Shown in pieces: positions 55,618 through 63,298 of a stretch of DNA of 64,000 bases. Position numbers and translations under genes: made by a program. Below the pieces are notes generated by a model. The model made no database searches. It had not been told where the DNA came from and saw only the letters and a program-made list of their open reading frames with translations. This stretch comes from Micromonospora sp. NBC_01699 (GTDB lineage: Bacteria > Actinomycetota > Actinomycetes > Mycobacteriales > Micromonosporaceae), in NCBI RefSeq assembly GCF_036250065.1, contig NZ_CP109199.1:7128001-7192000 (forward strand), written 5' to 3'. Each line of letters begins with the position of its first letter. Position 1 is the first letter of the stretch.

Positions 55618-56268
55618 TCAGGGAAAACTCAGCGTCGACTCGGCCGAGTAGGGATCGCGCTGCGGGCGGCGGCGGAACAGGATCGCCGCCACCAGTCCGC
55701 CGATCAGACCGAACAGGTGACCCTGCCAGGAGATCGGCTCGTCGGTCGGCAGTACGCCGAACAACTGCCCGCCGTAGAGCAGCCCGACCAGCAGCACCAC
55801 CGCGAAGTTCCACCAGCTCCGCTCGACGATGCCGCGCATGATCAGCAGCCCCAGGTAACCGAAGATGACGCCGCTGGCGCCGACCACCACCGAGTTCGCC
55901 GAGCCGGTGAACCACACCCCGAGCCCGCTGACCAGAATGATCACCAGGGTGGAGTAGAGGAACCGACGCGACCCGGCGGCGAGCACGAACGTACCGAGCA
56001 GGATCAGCGGCACGCTGTTGCTGTAGAGGTGGTTGAAGCCGTGGTGCAGGAACGGCGAGAAGAAGACGCCGTCCAGGCCGTCGATCCGGTGCGGGATGAT
56101 CCCGGCCGTCGCGTCCAGCCCCATGCCCAGCCAGTAGTCGATCCCCTCGATGGCGAAGAGCACCGGCACGACCGCGCACATGGCCACGAACGCGCGACCG
56201 AGGGACGCGTAGAAGGCGTCGGTGCCGAACAGGTACGGGTCGCCGCCGCTACGGGAATCGAATGTCAC
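55618..56268 (-). CDS. Rhomboid-family intramembrane serine protease
   Basis: 216 residues with six membrane helices. The catalytic Ser is in VVVGASGVIFGYLG (GASG) and the His in WQGHLFGLIGGLV. HHGFNHLYSN supplies the conserved His/Asn pair. These define a rhomboid that cleaves membrane proteins within their helices. The GTG at 56268 starts a normal N-terminus; a TTG two codons earlier is the alternative. Confidence 0.88.
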   Translation of the reverse strand: MTFDSRSGGDPYLFGTDAFYASLGRAFVAMCAVVPVLFAIEGIDYWLGMGLDATAGIIPHRIDGLDGVFFSPFLHHGFNHLYSNSVPLILLGTFVLAAGSRRFLYSTLVIILVSGLGVWFTGSANSVVVGASGVIFGYLGLLIMRGIVERSWWNFAVVLLVGLLYGGQLFGVLPTDEPISWQGHLFGLIGGLVAAILFRRRPQRDPYSAESTLSFP

Positions 56269-56318
56269 CCTCAACTAGCTATCAGCTATCGCCGGCAACC
56301 GCCACCCGACTCAGACGA

Positions 56319-56351
56319 AAGGGGTACGGACTCTCGCAGTCCGTACCCCTT
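56319..56351 (-). terminator. Strong hairpin terminator of the transglycosylase-like gene
   Basis: A perfect 14-bp stem (56319-56332 with 56338-56351) and a 5-base loop, 15 bases beyond the stop on the minus strand. Confidence 0.85.
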
Positions 56352-56366
56352 CGACGTCGCCACCGG

Positions 56367-57053
56367 TCAGTAGTAGCCCTTGCTCTGGAAGTACGACCAC
56401 GCACCGCAGGGCGTGTTGTACCGCCCCTTGATGTAGCCCAGCCCCCACTTGATCTGGGTGGCAGCGCTGTTCTGCCAGTCCGAGCCGGCACTGCTCATCT
56501 TGCTGCCGGGCTTGGCCTGCGGGATGCCGTACGCGCCCGAGGGGTTGCTCGCCTTGGGGTTCCAGCCGCTCTCCTTGGTCCAGAGCTTCTCCAGGCAGGG
56601 CATCTCGGCCAGCGGGAAGCCGGCCTGAAGCATCAGCGCGCAGCCGACCGCCCGGTTGCCGCTGTACTCGTTGCAGGAGTCCGGGATCGGCCCGTCGTAC
56701 GGCTTGGCCGGCGCGTTGGCCGCCGCATTGGCCGCCTTGGTTTCCCGCTTCTTGCGGTCCGCCGCCGCGTCGGCCTTGCGCGCCCGCTCGGCCGCCGCCT
56801 TCGCGGTCTCCGCCGCCTTGCGGGCGGCCTCCCGTTCGGCGGCCAACTGGGCCGCCATCGCCAGCTTGTGCGCGGCGTTGCGCTCACGCAGCAACTCGAA
56901 CTCCGCGCGCTCGGCGTCGGCGACGAGTTGGGCGTTGATCGCGACCTGTTGGGTTTCCCGGTCCTGGCCGAGGAAATATCCACCGGTGACACCCGTCACC
57001 AGCAGTGCAACCGCGAGTGTCCGGACACCGAAGCGGGTCCACAGCCGACTCAC
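56367..57053 (-). CDS. Secreted lytic-transglycosylase-like protein with coiled coil
   Basis: 228 residues. A signal-anchor (TLAVALLVTGVTGGYFLGQD) is followed by an Ala/Lys/Glu/Arg-rich coiled coil (about 35-115) and a C-terminal lysozyme-like domain. The catalytic Glu is in WTKESGWNP, followed by NPSGAYGIPQAKPGSKM and ending CGAWSYFQSKGYY. Two to four cysteines could form disulfides. It should act on peptidoglycan outside the membrane. The GTG at 57053 has AAGGGA 8 bases upstream. Confidence 0.88.
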   Translation of the reverse strand: MSRLWTRFGVRTLAVALLVTGVTGGYFLGQDRETQQVAINAQLVADAERAEFELLRERNAAHKLAMAAQLAAEREAARKAAETAKAAAERARKADAAADRKKRETKAANAAANAPAKPYDGPIPDSCNEYSGNRAVGCALMLQAGFPLAEMPCLEKLWTKESGWNPKASNPSGAYGIPQAKPGSKMSSAGSDWQNSAATQIKWGLGYIKGRYNTPCGAWSYFQSKGYY

Positions 57054-57339
57054 GAAGTGATCCCTTCGTCGGGGACAAGGTCCGGCGCGAACCGGCCGGA
57101 GCCGGCGTCCGCGCGCCACGAGCATCCCAGATCCACCGGATCTCCGGGCCGGGCGACTCGTGGTCATCCGTCCCGTTTGCCCCCGGAACACCGACCATTA
57201 CCGATGCCCCTGGGACTGGAGTTGCTCGAAGCACACCATCGCGCACAGTGAGCCGGCTGGGAAACCAACAACCACGATTGTGACCTGGGCCACTCAAATT
57301 ATCACTCTAAACCAGGCCAAAAACCCCAGCACGTCGCCG

Positions 57340-58752
57340 CTACAGCGGGATGTCCTCCAACAGATCGGTGACCACCTCGGCGATCGGCGACCGCTCCGAC
57401 CGGGTCAGCGTGACGTGCGCGAAGAGCGGATGCCCCTTGAGCGCCTCGATCACCGCGGTCACCCCGTCGTGCCGGCCGACCCGCAGGTTGTCGCGCTGGG
57501 CGACGTCGTGGGTGAGCACCACCCTGGACCCCTGACCCACCCGCGACAGCACGGTGAGCAACACCCCGCGCTCCAGCGACTGCGCCTCGTCCACGATGAC
57601 GAAGGCGTCGTGCAGGCTGCGACCACGGATGTGGGTGAGCGGGAGCACCTCCAGCATCCCGCGGGCGAGCACCTCGTCCATCACGTTGTCGTGCACCACC
57701 GCGCCGAGGGTGTCGAAGACCGCCTGCGCCCACGGCGACATCTTCTCCGACTCCGACCCCGGCAGGTAGCCCAACTCCTGGCCACCGACCGCGTAGAGCG
57801 GGCGGAACACGATCACCTTCTTGTGCCGGCGGCGCTCCATCACCGCCTCCAGCCCGGCGCAGAGCGCCAGGGCGGACTTTCCGGTGCCGGCCCGGCCACC
57901 GAGCGAGATGATCCCGATCGACTCGTCCAGTAGCAGGTCCAGGGCGATCCGCTGCTCCGCCGAGCGGCCGCGCAGCCCGAACGCCTCCCGGTCACCGCGG
58001 ACCAGCCGTACGGTCTTGTCCGGGGCGGTTCGGCCCAGTGCCGAGCCCCGGGGCGAGTGCAGCACCAGGCCGGTGTGGCACGGCATGCCGGCCGCCTCGT
58101 CCAGGTCCAGCGGCTCACCGCCGTACAGCTGGTTTATCTGCTCCTCCCCCAGCTCCAGTTCGGCCATGCCGGTCCAGGTCGGGTCGCTGGCCTGGCCGTG
58201 CCGGTACTCGTCGGCGGTGAGGCCGACCGAGGCGGCCTTGACCCGCAGCGGCATGTCCTTGCTGACCAGGACGACCTCGCGGCCCTCGGCGGCCAGGTTG
58301 AGCGCCACCGAGAGGATCCGGGTGTCGTTGGACTCGTTGCGGAAACCGGGCGGGAGCACCGAGTCGTCGGCGTGGTTGAGCTCCACCCGCAGCGTGCCGC
58401 CGACGTCGTTGGTCGGCACCGGCTGGTCCAGCCGGCCGTGCTTGATCCGCAGTTCGTCGAGCATGCGCAGGGCCTGGCGGGCGAACCAGCCCAGCTCCGG
58501 ATGGTGTCGTTTCCCCTCCAGCTCGGAGATCACCACGAGCGGAAGCACGACCTCGTGTTCGGCGAACCGGTGGAACGCGGCCGGGTCGGAGAGCAACACC
58601 GAGGTGTCCAGAACGTAGGCACGGCCGGTTGGTGCGGGCTCCAGACCGGCGGCCGGGGCCGTGGTGGCCCTCCGTCCGCCCTTTGCACGGCCGGTCGCGA
58701 CAGTCGCGCCCGGGTCCTGGTCGGCCCTGGAGTTGGTACGGCGAGTGGTCAC
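57340..58752 (-). CDS. PIN-PhoH protein (PhoH2-like RNase/ATPase)
   Basis: 470 residues. An N-terminal PIN nuclease domain ([47 protein letters not shown]) precedes a PhoH ATPase domain with Walker [16 protein letters not shown] and Walker [14 protein letters not shown]. Mycobacterial PhoH2 proteins of this build unwind and cleave RNA and are paired with a small antitoxin; no such small gene is evident here. GTG 58752 follows GGAG 6 bases upstream and removes an implausible 47-codon lead-in. Confidence 0.92.
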   Translation of the reverse strand: MTTRRTNSRADQDPGATVATGRAKGGRRATTAPAAGLEPAPTGRAYVLDTSVLLSDPAAFHRFAEHEVVLPLVVISELEGKRHHPELGWFARQALRMLDELRIKHGRLDQPVPTNDVGGTLRVELNHADDSVLPPGFRNESNDTRILSVALNLAAEGREVVLVSKDMPLRVKAASVGLTADEYRHGQASDPTWTGMAELELGEEQINQLYGGEPLDLDEAAGMPCHTGLVLHSPRGSALGRTAPDKTVRLVRGDREAFGLRGRSAEQRIALDLLLDESIGIISLGGRAGTGKSALALCAGLEAVMERRRHKKVIVFRPLYAVGGQELGYLPGSESEKMSPWAQAVFDTLGAVVHDNVMDEVLARGMLEVLPLTHIRGRSLHDAFVIVDEAQSLERGVLLTVLSRVGQGSRVVLTHDVAQRDNLRVGRHDGVTAVIEALKGHPLFAHVTLTRSERSPIAEVVTDLLEDIPL

Positions 58753-59185
58753 AGGCTGCTCCGGCGGGTGTGCACCCGGTCCACCCGCGTTCCGCCTCGT
58801 CCGGTGCCCGGAACCACGGGGTCGGATGCGGGCCCCATGGATCAGTACGCAGAGTCCGGGCCGGCCGGCTGGCGTGGGAGGACCCCTCGCCATGCCTTGA
58901 CGCTAGCCGCCCGACGGCGACGCGGCTAGGGCATGCCGAATGCAACTCGCCATAGCCCGCCCGTCCCGTTGGCGCCGGTGACGGGCGAGATCCAAACCCC
59001 GTCGGGCCGGGGGTCCGATCGACCCCCGGCCCGACGGTACGGAGACCGGCCGGGATGCATGCCCCCTGCGCGCACCCCGGCCGGTGGGATCACCGTCACC
59101 GGTCTGACGTGATCCCGCCGGTGCGTGTCCGCCGCGGACGACGCACCGTGATCGCGGGTGACCGCTCACCCCACCGCGCCACCGG
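58753..59185. other. 433-bp intergenic region with four consecutive hairpins
   Basis: Hairpin i: 17-bp perfect stem 58999-59015 with 59021-59037. Hairpin ii: 10-bp stem 59045-59054 with 59076-59085. Hairpin iii: GGGATCAC with GTGATCCC (59086-59116), extended by GTCA/TGAC. Hairpin iv: CGGTGCGT plus GTCCG with CGGAC and ACGCACCG (59119-59148), one bulged base. Hairpin i may terminate the leftward operon ending at 59186. The rest may be a structured RNA or DNA element. The PhoH promoter should lie at the left end. Confidence 0.7.
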
Positions 59186-59524
59186 CTAAGCGTTCCGGCC
59201 GGCGTACGCGTCGGTGGAGTGCCGTCCGCCGTTGGTCGCGGTCCCCGCGAAAGAAGAACCCGTGTACGTCGTGCCCTGGTCCCCGGCCACGGAATCCGGG
59301 GCGGTGTCGGTCGCGCCGGCCGGTGGCCCGGACAACACGGAGGCGATGGCGGCCTGGGCCTCCCGCCGACGGCGGTTCCAGGCCCCCCGGTCGCCGTCGA
59401 AGTAGCCCTGGCGGTAGCCGAACCGGTAACCGACCCGGTAACTGAGCTGGCCGTGCAGCCGGCCCGCGGCATAGCTGGACGAACCAAGCAGGAGTACGAG
59501 GAAGACCGCGAAGAAGGGGCTCAT
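59186..59524 (-). CDS. Small single-pass membrane protein, Tyr/Gly-rich
   Basis: 112 residues: an N-terminal membrane helix (FFAVFLVLLLGSSSYAAG), then a repeated tyrosine segment (SYRVGYRFGYRQGYFDGD), then a basic and finally Ser/Thr/Gly-rich tail. No known domain. It follows the 113-residue gene by 34 bases and probably shares its promoter. Confidence 0.65.
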   Translation of the reverse strand: MSPFFAVFLVLLLGSSSYAAGRLHGQLSYRVGYRFGYRQGYFDGDRGAWNRRRREAQAAIASVLSGPPAGATDTAPDSVAGDQGTTYTGSSFAGTATNGGRHSTDAYAGRNA

Positions 59525-59558
59525 CGGACCACCCCGGCCGGTACGTGTCGCCCGTTCA

Positions 59559-59900
59559 TCAGTCCTCCGACTCGGTCGGGGCGGGATCGGCGATGAGCAG
59601 CCGATCGAGATCGTCCGTGCTCACCTCTTCGACCAGCTCGACACTGATCCGGCAGCCGTCGAGCACGACCTCGGCCACGGAGGCCCGGCGGATCTCCCCG
59701 CCCGCGTCGTAGACCCGCACGCTCAGCTCGGGGCAGCCCAGGTGGGTCCGCCACGAGTTCCACTCGGCCCGGTCGCCGACGTTCAGCGACAGGTAGCGAC
59801 AACCCCGGGCCAGATAGAGGCGCCACGGGGCGCTGAGCCCGGCGGCCACCCCGTCGGCGATCAACCCGAATGCCTGGGCACGGGTTGCGAGTTCGGTCAC
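59559..59900 (-). CDS. Conserved hypothetical protein, first gene of the operon divergent from an HTH regulator
   Basis: 113 residues from the GTG at 59900, chosen for its strong upstream GGAGGG. The protein is soluble and acidic, with APWRLYLARGCRYLSLNVGD, SWRTHLGCPELSVRVYDAGG and a C-terminal VELVEEVSTDDLDRLLIADP helix. No function is recognised. An inverted repeat GTCAC-N5-GTGAC lies just upstream of its ribosome binding site, suggesting control by the divergent HTH protein. Confidence 0.65.
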   Translation of the reverse strand: MTELATRAQAFGLIADGVAAGLSAPWRLYLARGCRYLSLNVGDRAEWNSWRTHLGCPELSVRVYDAGGEIRRASVAEVVLDGCRISVELVEEVSTDDLDRLLIADPAPTESED

Positions 59901-59911
59901 CGGATCCCTCC

Positions 59912-60104
59912 TGTCACGAGAAGTGACCCGCGTGAGCACCGATGGTCTCAAGCACGTGACACACGTTAGATCGTCCCACGTACGTGACAGTATCACCTTT
60001 TCGTCTGATTACCCCCAGACCTGCGTACCACTAGTCTGACCACGTGATACCCCTCAACACGAGCACGAAGTCGTTTACCGGAATCCCCACCCAAGTGTCA
60101 CGTG
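59912..60104. promoter_or_regulatory. Cluster of CACGTG-type sites around the divergent promoters
   Basis: The hexamer CACGTG occurs at 59953, 60041 and 60099; the palindrome CACGTACGTG at 59977-59986; GTCAC-N5-GTGAC at 59913-59927; and GTGA-N5-TCAC at 59984-59996. The 60041 site overlaps the GTG start of the HTH gene. The density is far above chance and suggests cooperative autoregulation. Confidence 0.65.
60032..60037 (+). promoter_or_regulatory. -10 box of a leaderless promoter for the HTH gene
   Basis: TAGTCT ends 6 bases before the GTG at 60044 and lies directly beside a CACGTG site that covers the start codon. Confidence 0.55.
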
Positions 60105-60604
60105 CACGGCACGGAAGCACACCGGCCCCGGCGGAATCCGACGACTGGCCGTACCGTCACCGGGTGCCGGACAGTGCCCACGGGCGCAAGATCGCCTTCG
60201 CCGCCTTCGTACGCAAGGCCCTCGATGACGCCCGCGCCACCCGCGCGTGGTCGGGCACGGAGGTCTCCCGGCGTACCGGCGTCTCCCGCCAGACCATCAA
60301 CCGCTGGGTCCGCGGCGAGTGGGCCAGCGACCCCGAGGCCGAACGCGTCGTTGCGTTCTGTGAGGGGCTCAACATCAGCCCGACCACCGCCTTCGGGGTG
60401 CTCGGCTGGGACCGGGCCACCTCCGCGCGACCCACTCCGAGCGCTCCACCGATGGACCCGGACGTCGAGGCGCTGCTCCGCCGACTGGTGGATCCGAATG
60501 TCTCCGAGGCGGAGAAATTTCACATCAGGGAGACAATCAGATATCTGGCATACCGGCCCACCTTGCCGGGAGATGTCCGAAAAGGTAGTAAACGAGCAGG
60601 CTAG
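60044..60604 (+). CDS. HTH (XRE-like) DNA-binding protein
   Basis: 186 residues if translation starts at the leaderless GTG 60044; a later in-frame GTG at 60164 would leave a 146-residue protein that begins close to the folded part. The HTH is SGTEVSRRTGVSRQTINRWV (about 67-86), followed by a WASDPEAERVVAFCEGLNIS helix and a C-terminal segment of helices with ETIRYLAYRP. It probably binds the CACGTG cluster in its own promoter and controls the divergent two-gene operon. The target class is inferred. Confidence 0.78.
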   Translation: MIPLNTSTKSFTGIPTQVSRARHGSTPAPAESDDWPYRHRVPDSAHGRKIAFAAFVRKALDDARATRAWSGTEVSRRTGVSRQTINRWVRGEWASDPEAERVVAFCEGLNISPTTAFGVLGWDRATSARPTPSAPPMDPDVEALLRRLVDPNVSEAEKFHIRETIRYLAYRPTLPGDVRKGSKRAG

Positions 60605-60765
60605 TTCCTCAAATAGCGCAAGAATCACCATGCTTCACATGCGTACCGCACCAGCACCCTAATACGCGCGCTAACGTGCCTTTTCGTACTGCTTGGGCTC
60701 GTCGTCGGCGGGGGGACGGGACAAAGCCGAACCCAGCCCTGCGGGACAGAAGGAGGGGTCTAGCC

Positions 60766-61131
60766 ATGACCCTGAAATGGACGGCAGTCATGGTCGCGGC
60801 CGTGTCAGTGACACTGTGCGTGACCGCCAACGTGGTGCTCGGCACCGTCAACGGAGCGGAACTTCCGGTCGTGGTGAACATGATCGCCATCACCGCCACC
60901 GGGGTCGCGACCGTTCTCGCCGTGGTCGCCGATCTGCACGAACGACTCAACGAGCGGGTCACCGCGCTCACCGAATTCCTCATCGCCCGCCTGAACGAAC
61001 TCGACAGCCACGCGGGCGACCGCAACACCGGATTTGTCGAGGGTTACCTGCTCAGCCACCCCGACCCGGCGGTGGTACCGATCGGCCCACGGATGCACGG
61101 TCGCCGGGTCATGCTCGGCGGCGACGACTGA
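60766..61131 (+). CDS. Small membrane protein of unknown function
   Basis: 121 residues from the ATG at 60766, with AGGAGGGG 7 bases upstream. Two membrane helices fill the first half (VMVAAVSVTLCVTANVVLG; VNMIAITATGVATVLAVVAD), followed by an amphipathic helix (LHERLNERVTALTEFLIARL) and a cytoplasmic tail. No family is recognised. It lies 53 bases before otsB but otsB has its own promoter box. Confidence 0.7.
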   Translation: MTLKWTAVMVAAVSVTLCVTANVVLGTVNGAELPVVVNMIAITATGVATVLAVVADLHERLNERVTALTEFLIARLNELDSHAGDRNTGFVEGYLLSHPDPAVVPIGPRMHGRRVMLGGDD

Positions 61132-61171
61132 AGGTTCAGCTGGACGCCATCTAAGACCGTAACGACCGGGG

Positions 61172-61177
61172 TACGCT
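61172..61177 (+). promoter_or_regulatory. -10 box of a leaderless promoter for otsB
   Basis: TACGCT ends 7 bases before the GTG at 61185. Confidence 0.6.
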
Positions 61178-61184
61178 GACGCCC

Positions 61185-62009
61185 GTGCGGCCGATCAACA
61201 CGGGCAATCAGCGCCCGACCCGACCCCTGACAGCGGAACAGGCCTGGCAGGCCACCACTGGCCGGGCCGGGCAGTGCGTGCTCTTTTTCGACTTCGACGG
61301 CACGCTCGCCCCGGTCCACGACGACCCCACCGCTGTGCAACCGGCACCGAAGGTCCTCGCGGCCCTCGACGCCCTCGCCAGCGTCGTCCAGCGGGTGGCG
61401 ATCGTCTCGGCCCGCCCGGTCGAGTTCCTCCGCGACCACTTCACCGGGCTGACCGACGTCGACCTCTATGGACTCTATGGACTGGAACACAGCCACGGAT
61501 CCGGCGAGACGGTGACCGAGCCGACCGCACTGCCATGGGTGCCCACCATGGCCGAGCTGGCCCAACAGGCCCGCGACGAACTACCCGAGGGCACCCTCGT
61601 CGAATACAAGCGACTCTCCGTCGCCCTGCACTACCGCACCGCCCCACAACTCGCCAAGACCATCGAATCCTGGGGCCGCGACCAGGCCGAACGACGCGGC
61701 CTGCGCGTACAGATCGGACGGATGGTCATCGAGATCAAGCCCCCGGTCGACCGCGACAAGGGCATGGTCATCGGCGAAGCCGTACAGGGCGCCGGCTGCG
61801 CCTGGTACTTCGGCGACGACGTCTCCGACATCAAGGCCTTCGCCGCGCTACGCGCCCGCGAAGAGACCCACCCCGACTTCTTCGGCGTCTGCGTCGCCGT
61901 CGCCAACCCCGAAACCGGCGAAGAAGTCGCCACCGCGGCCGACCTCACCATCGACTCCCCCGAAGCCCTGGGCGACTTCCTGACCGAAGCGGTGCACAGG
62001 TTTAACTGA
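61185..62009 (+). CDS. otsB: Trehalose-6-phosphate phosphatase
   Basis: 274-residue HAD phosphatase that completes trehalose synthesis. Motif I is FFDFDGTLAP, motif II lies in VAIVSARPVEFL, and motifs III/IV lie in KPPVDRDKGMVIGEAV and WYFGDDVSDIKAFAAL. YGLYGLEH and EYKRLSVALHYR are typical OtsB segments. No otsA lies nearby. Confidence 0.93.
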   Translation: MRPINTGNQRPTRPLTAEQAWQATTGRAGQCVLFFDFDGTLAPVHDDPTAVQPAPKVLAALDALASVVQRVAIVSARPVEFLRDHFTGLTDVDLYGLYGLEHSHGSGETVTEPTALPWVPTMAELAQQARDELPEGTLVEYKRLSVALHYRTAPQLAKTIESWGRDQAERRGLRVQIGRMVIEIKPPVDRDKGMVIGEAVQGAGCAWYFGDDVSDIKAFAALRAREETHPDFFGVCVAVANPETGEEVATAADLTIDSPEALGDFLTEAVHRFN

Positions 62010-62338
62010 CTGTGCTGGCTGGCGACGGCTTCGCCGTCGCTGGCTCGCTCCGCTTCGCGCCGCCCAATGCGGTGACTTCGCCCTGCGGGCGGCGACGGCT
62101 TCGCCGCGCCGTCCTCGGACGAAGTCACCGCGGCGGCGCTCGGTCGACTCGCGACCTTCGTTACGGTTACTACAGACTTTCGCTTTCTTCGCCGGCCGGT
62201 TGCTCTGGTCGCTGGTCCGGCTTGCTGCCCGGGTACGCCAGCAGCCGTTGCGCCTCGCCCCACCCAGCCCCACCCCGCCCCACCACGCCCAGAAAACCAG
62301 CCCCTACCCTCGCCGATGCCCTCCCCACCGATCCCGTC
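62010..62338. repeat. Hairpin-rich intergenic stretch with a duplicated 16-mer
   Basis: GGCGACGGCTTCGCCG occurs at 62021-62036 and 62091-62106; the first copy forms an 8-bp hairpin with a TTC loop (62022-62040). GCGGTGACTTCG (62069-62080) pairs with CGAAGTCACCGC (62120-62131), enclosing the second copy. The remainder is C-rich without a gene. Probably otsB termination plus a small repeat element. Confidence 0.65.
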
Positions 62339-62413
62339 GGCGATCTTGCACTTGTGGCGCCCGAATTACAACACTCGCCCCGATTCATGAGCAACCACAA
62401 CTGCAAGATCGCC
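62339..62413. repeat. Long palindromic intergenic element D (GGCGATCTTGCA type)
   Basis: 19-base arms (62339-62357 and 62395-62413) pair with one mismatch around a 37-base loop. C-rich tract on the left (62250-62290), purine G-rich tract on the right (62420-62472) running up to the stop of the prenyl synthase gene. Same layout as elements A, B and C with different arm sequence. Confidence 0.8.
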
Positions 62414-62479
62414 GCGCTACTCGGGGGGAGGGGGAGGGGGGAGGGGAGGGGAGGGGGAGGGGAGGGGAGGGAGGTCGAA

Positions 62480-63250
62480 TCAAGCGCCGTATCGGCGTTG
62501 GCGGCTGGCGTAGGAGCGGAGGGCGCGGAGGAAGTCGACGTGGCGGAAGTCGGGCCAGTTGGCGTCGCAGAAGTAGAACTCGGAGTGGGCGGACTGCCAG
62601 AGCAGGAAGCCGGAGAGGCGCTGTTCGCCGCTGGTGCGGATGACCAGGTCGGGGTCGGGCTGGCCGCGGGTGTAGAGGTGTTCGGCGATGTGTTCGACGT
62701 CGAGGACCTCGGCGAGTTCCTCGATGGTTCCGCCGCCGGCGGCGTGTTCGTAGAGCAGGGAGCGTACGGCGTCGGCGATCTCGCGGCGGCCGCCGTACCC
62801 GACGGCGATGTTGACCTGGGCGCCGCCGGCTCGTTCCTGGGTACGTTCCTCGGCGGCCTTGAGCGCGGTAGCGGTTTGTGCCGGTAGCAGGTCGAGTGCG
62901 CCGACCATCCGCAGTCGCCAGGGGTTGCCTTCTTCGGCGAGTTCGACGGCGAGGTCTTCGATGATCTGGAGCAGCGGGTCCAGTTCGCTGGCGGGCCGGC
63001 GCAGGTTGTCGGTGGCGAGAAGGTAGAGCGTGACGTGCCCGATGTCGGCCTGGTCGCACCACTCCAGGACGTGTTTGATCTTGGCGGCGCCGACCCGGTG
63101 GCCGTCGTTGGGGTCGACGTAGCCCATCTCGCGGGCCCATCTTCGGTTGCCGTCGCACATCACGCCGACGTGTTGTGGCACGGGCTTACCGGCCAGCTTC
63201 GCCGCCAACCGCCGTTCGTACGCTGAGTAGACCAGGTCCCGCAGAGTCAT
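62480..63250 (-). CDS. Z-prenyl diphosphate synthase (UppS family, short-chain actinobacterial type)
   Basis: 256 residues. The substrate motif is VMCDGNRRWAREMGY, where Cys replaces the Met and Arg replaces the second Gly of the usual MDGNGRWA, as in the mycobacterial Z-farnesyl diphosphate synthase Rv1086. The C-terminal signature RTSGEQRLSGFLLWQSAHSE is intact. It condenses IPP units onto an allylic primer on the way to decaprenyl or undecaprenyl carriers for cell-wall synthesis; chain length is inferred. ATG 63250 follows a TAGTCT box by 7 bases. Confidence 0.92.
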   Translation of the reverse strand: MTLRDLVYSAYERRLAAKLAGKPVPQHVGVMCDGNRRWAREMGYVDPNDGHRVGAAKIKHVLEWCDQADIGHVTLYLLATDNLRRPASELDPLLQIIEDLAVELAEEGNPWRLRMVGALDLLPAQTATALKAAEERTQERAGGAQVNIAVGYGGRREIADAVRSLLYEHAAGGGTIEELAEVLDVEHIAEHLYTRGQPDPDLVIRTSGEQRLSGFLLWQSAHSEFYFCDANWPDFRHVDFLRALRSYASRQRRYGA

Positions 63251-63257
63251 CCCTTGC

Positions 63258-63263
63258 AGACTA
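63258..63263 (-). promoter_or_regulatory. -10 box of a leaderless promoter for the prenyl synthase
   Basis: TAGTCT on the minus strand ends 7 bases before the ATG at 63250. Confidence 0.55.
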
Positions 63264-63298
63264 GCGACCTAAATCGTGGGGCGAGCCGGGGGCGCCCA

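Noticed and set aside
57054-57339. c-di-AMP riboswitch upstream of the transglycosylase-like gene
   Set aside because: Such genes often have this riboswitch in actinobacteria, but I could not find its conserved core in the spacer, so it is not claimed.
58999-59148. 6C-type or other known actinobacterial small RNA
   Set aside because: The loops lack the runs of six cytosines that define 6C RNA. The region is reported as an unassigned hairpin array.
60609-61028. Minus-strand frame opposite the small membrane protein
   Set aside because: The plus strand has an excellent ribosome binding site and membrane helices; the minus frame has neither.
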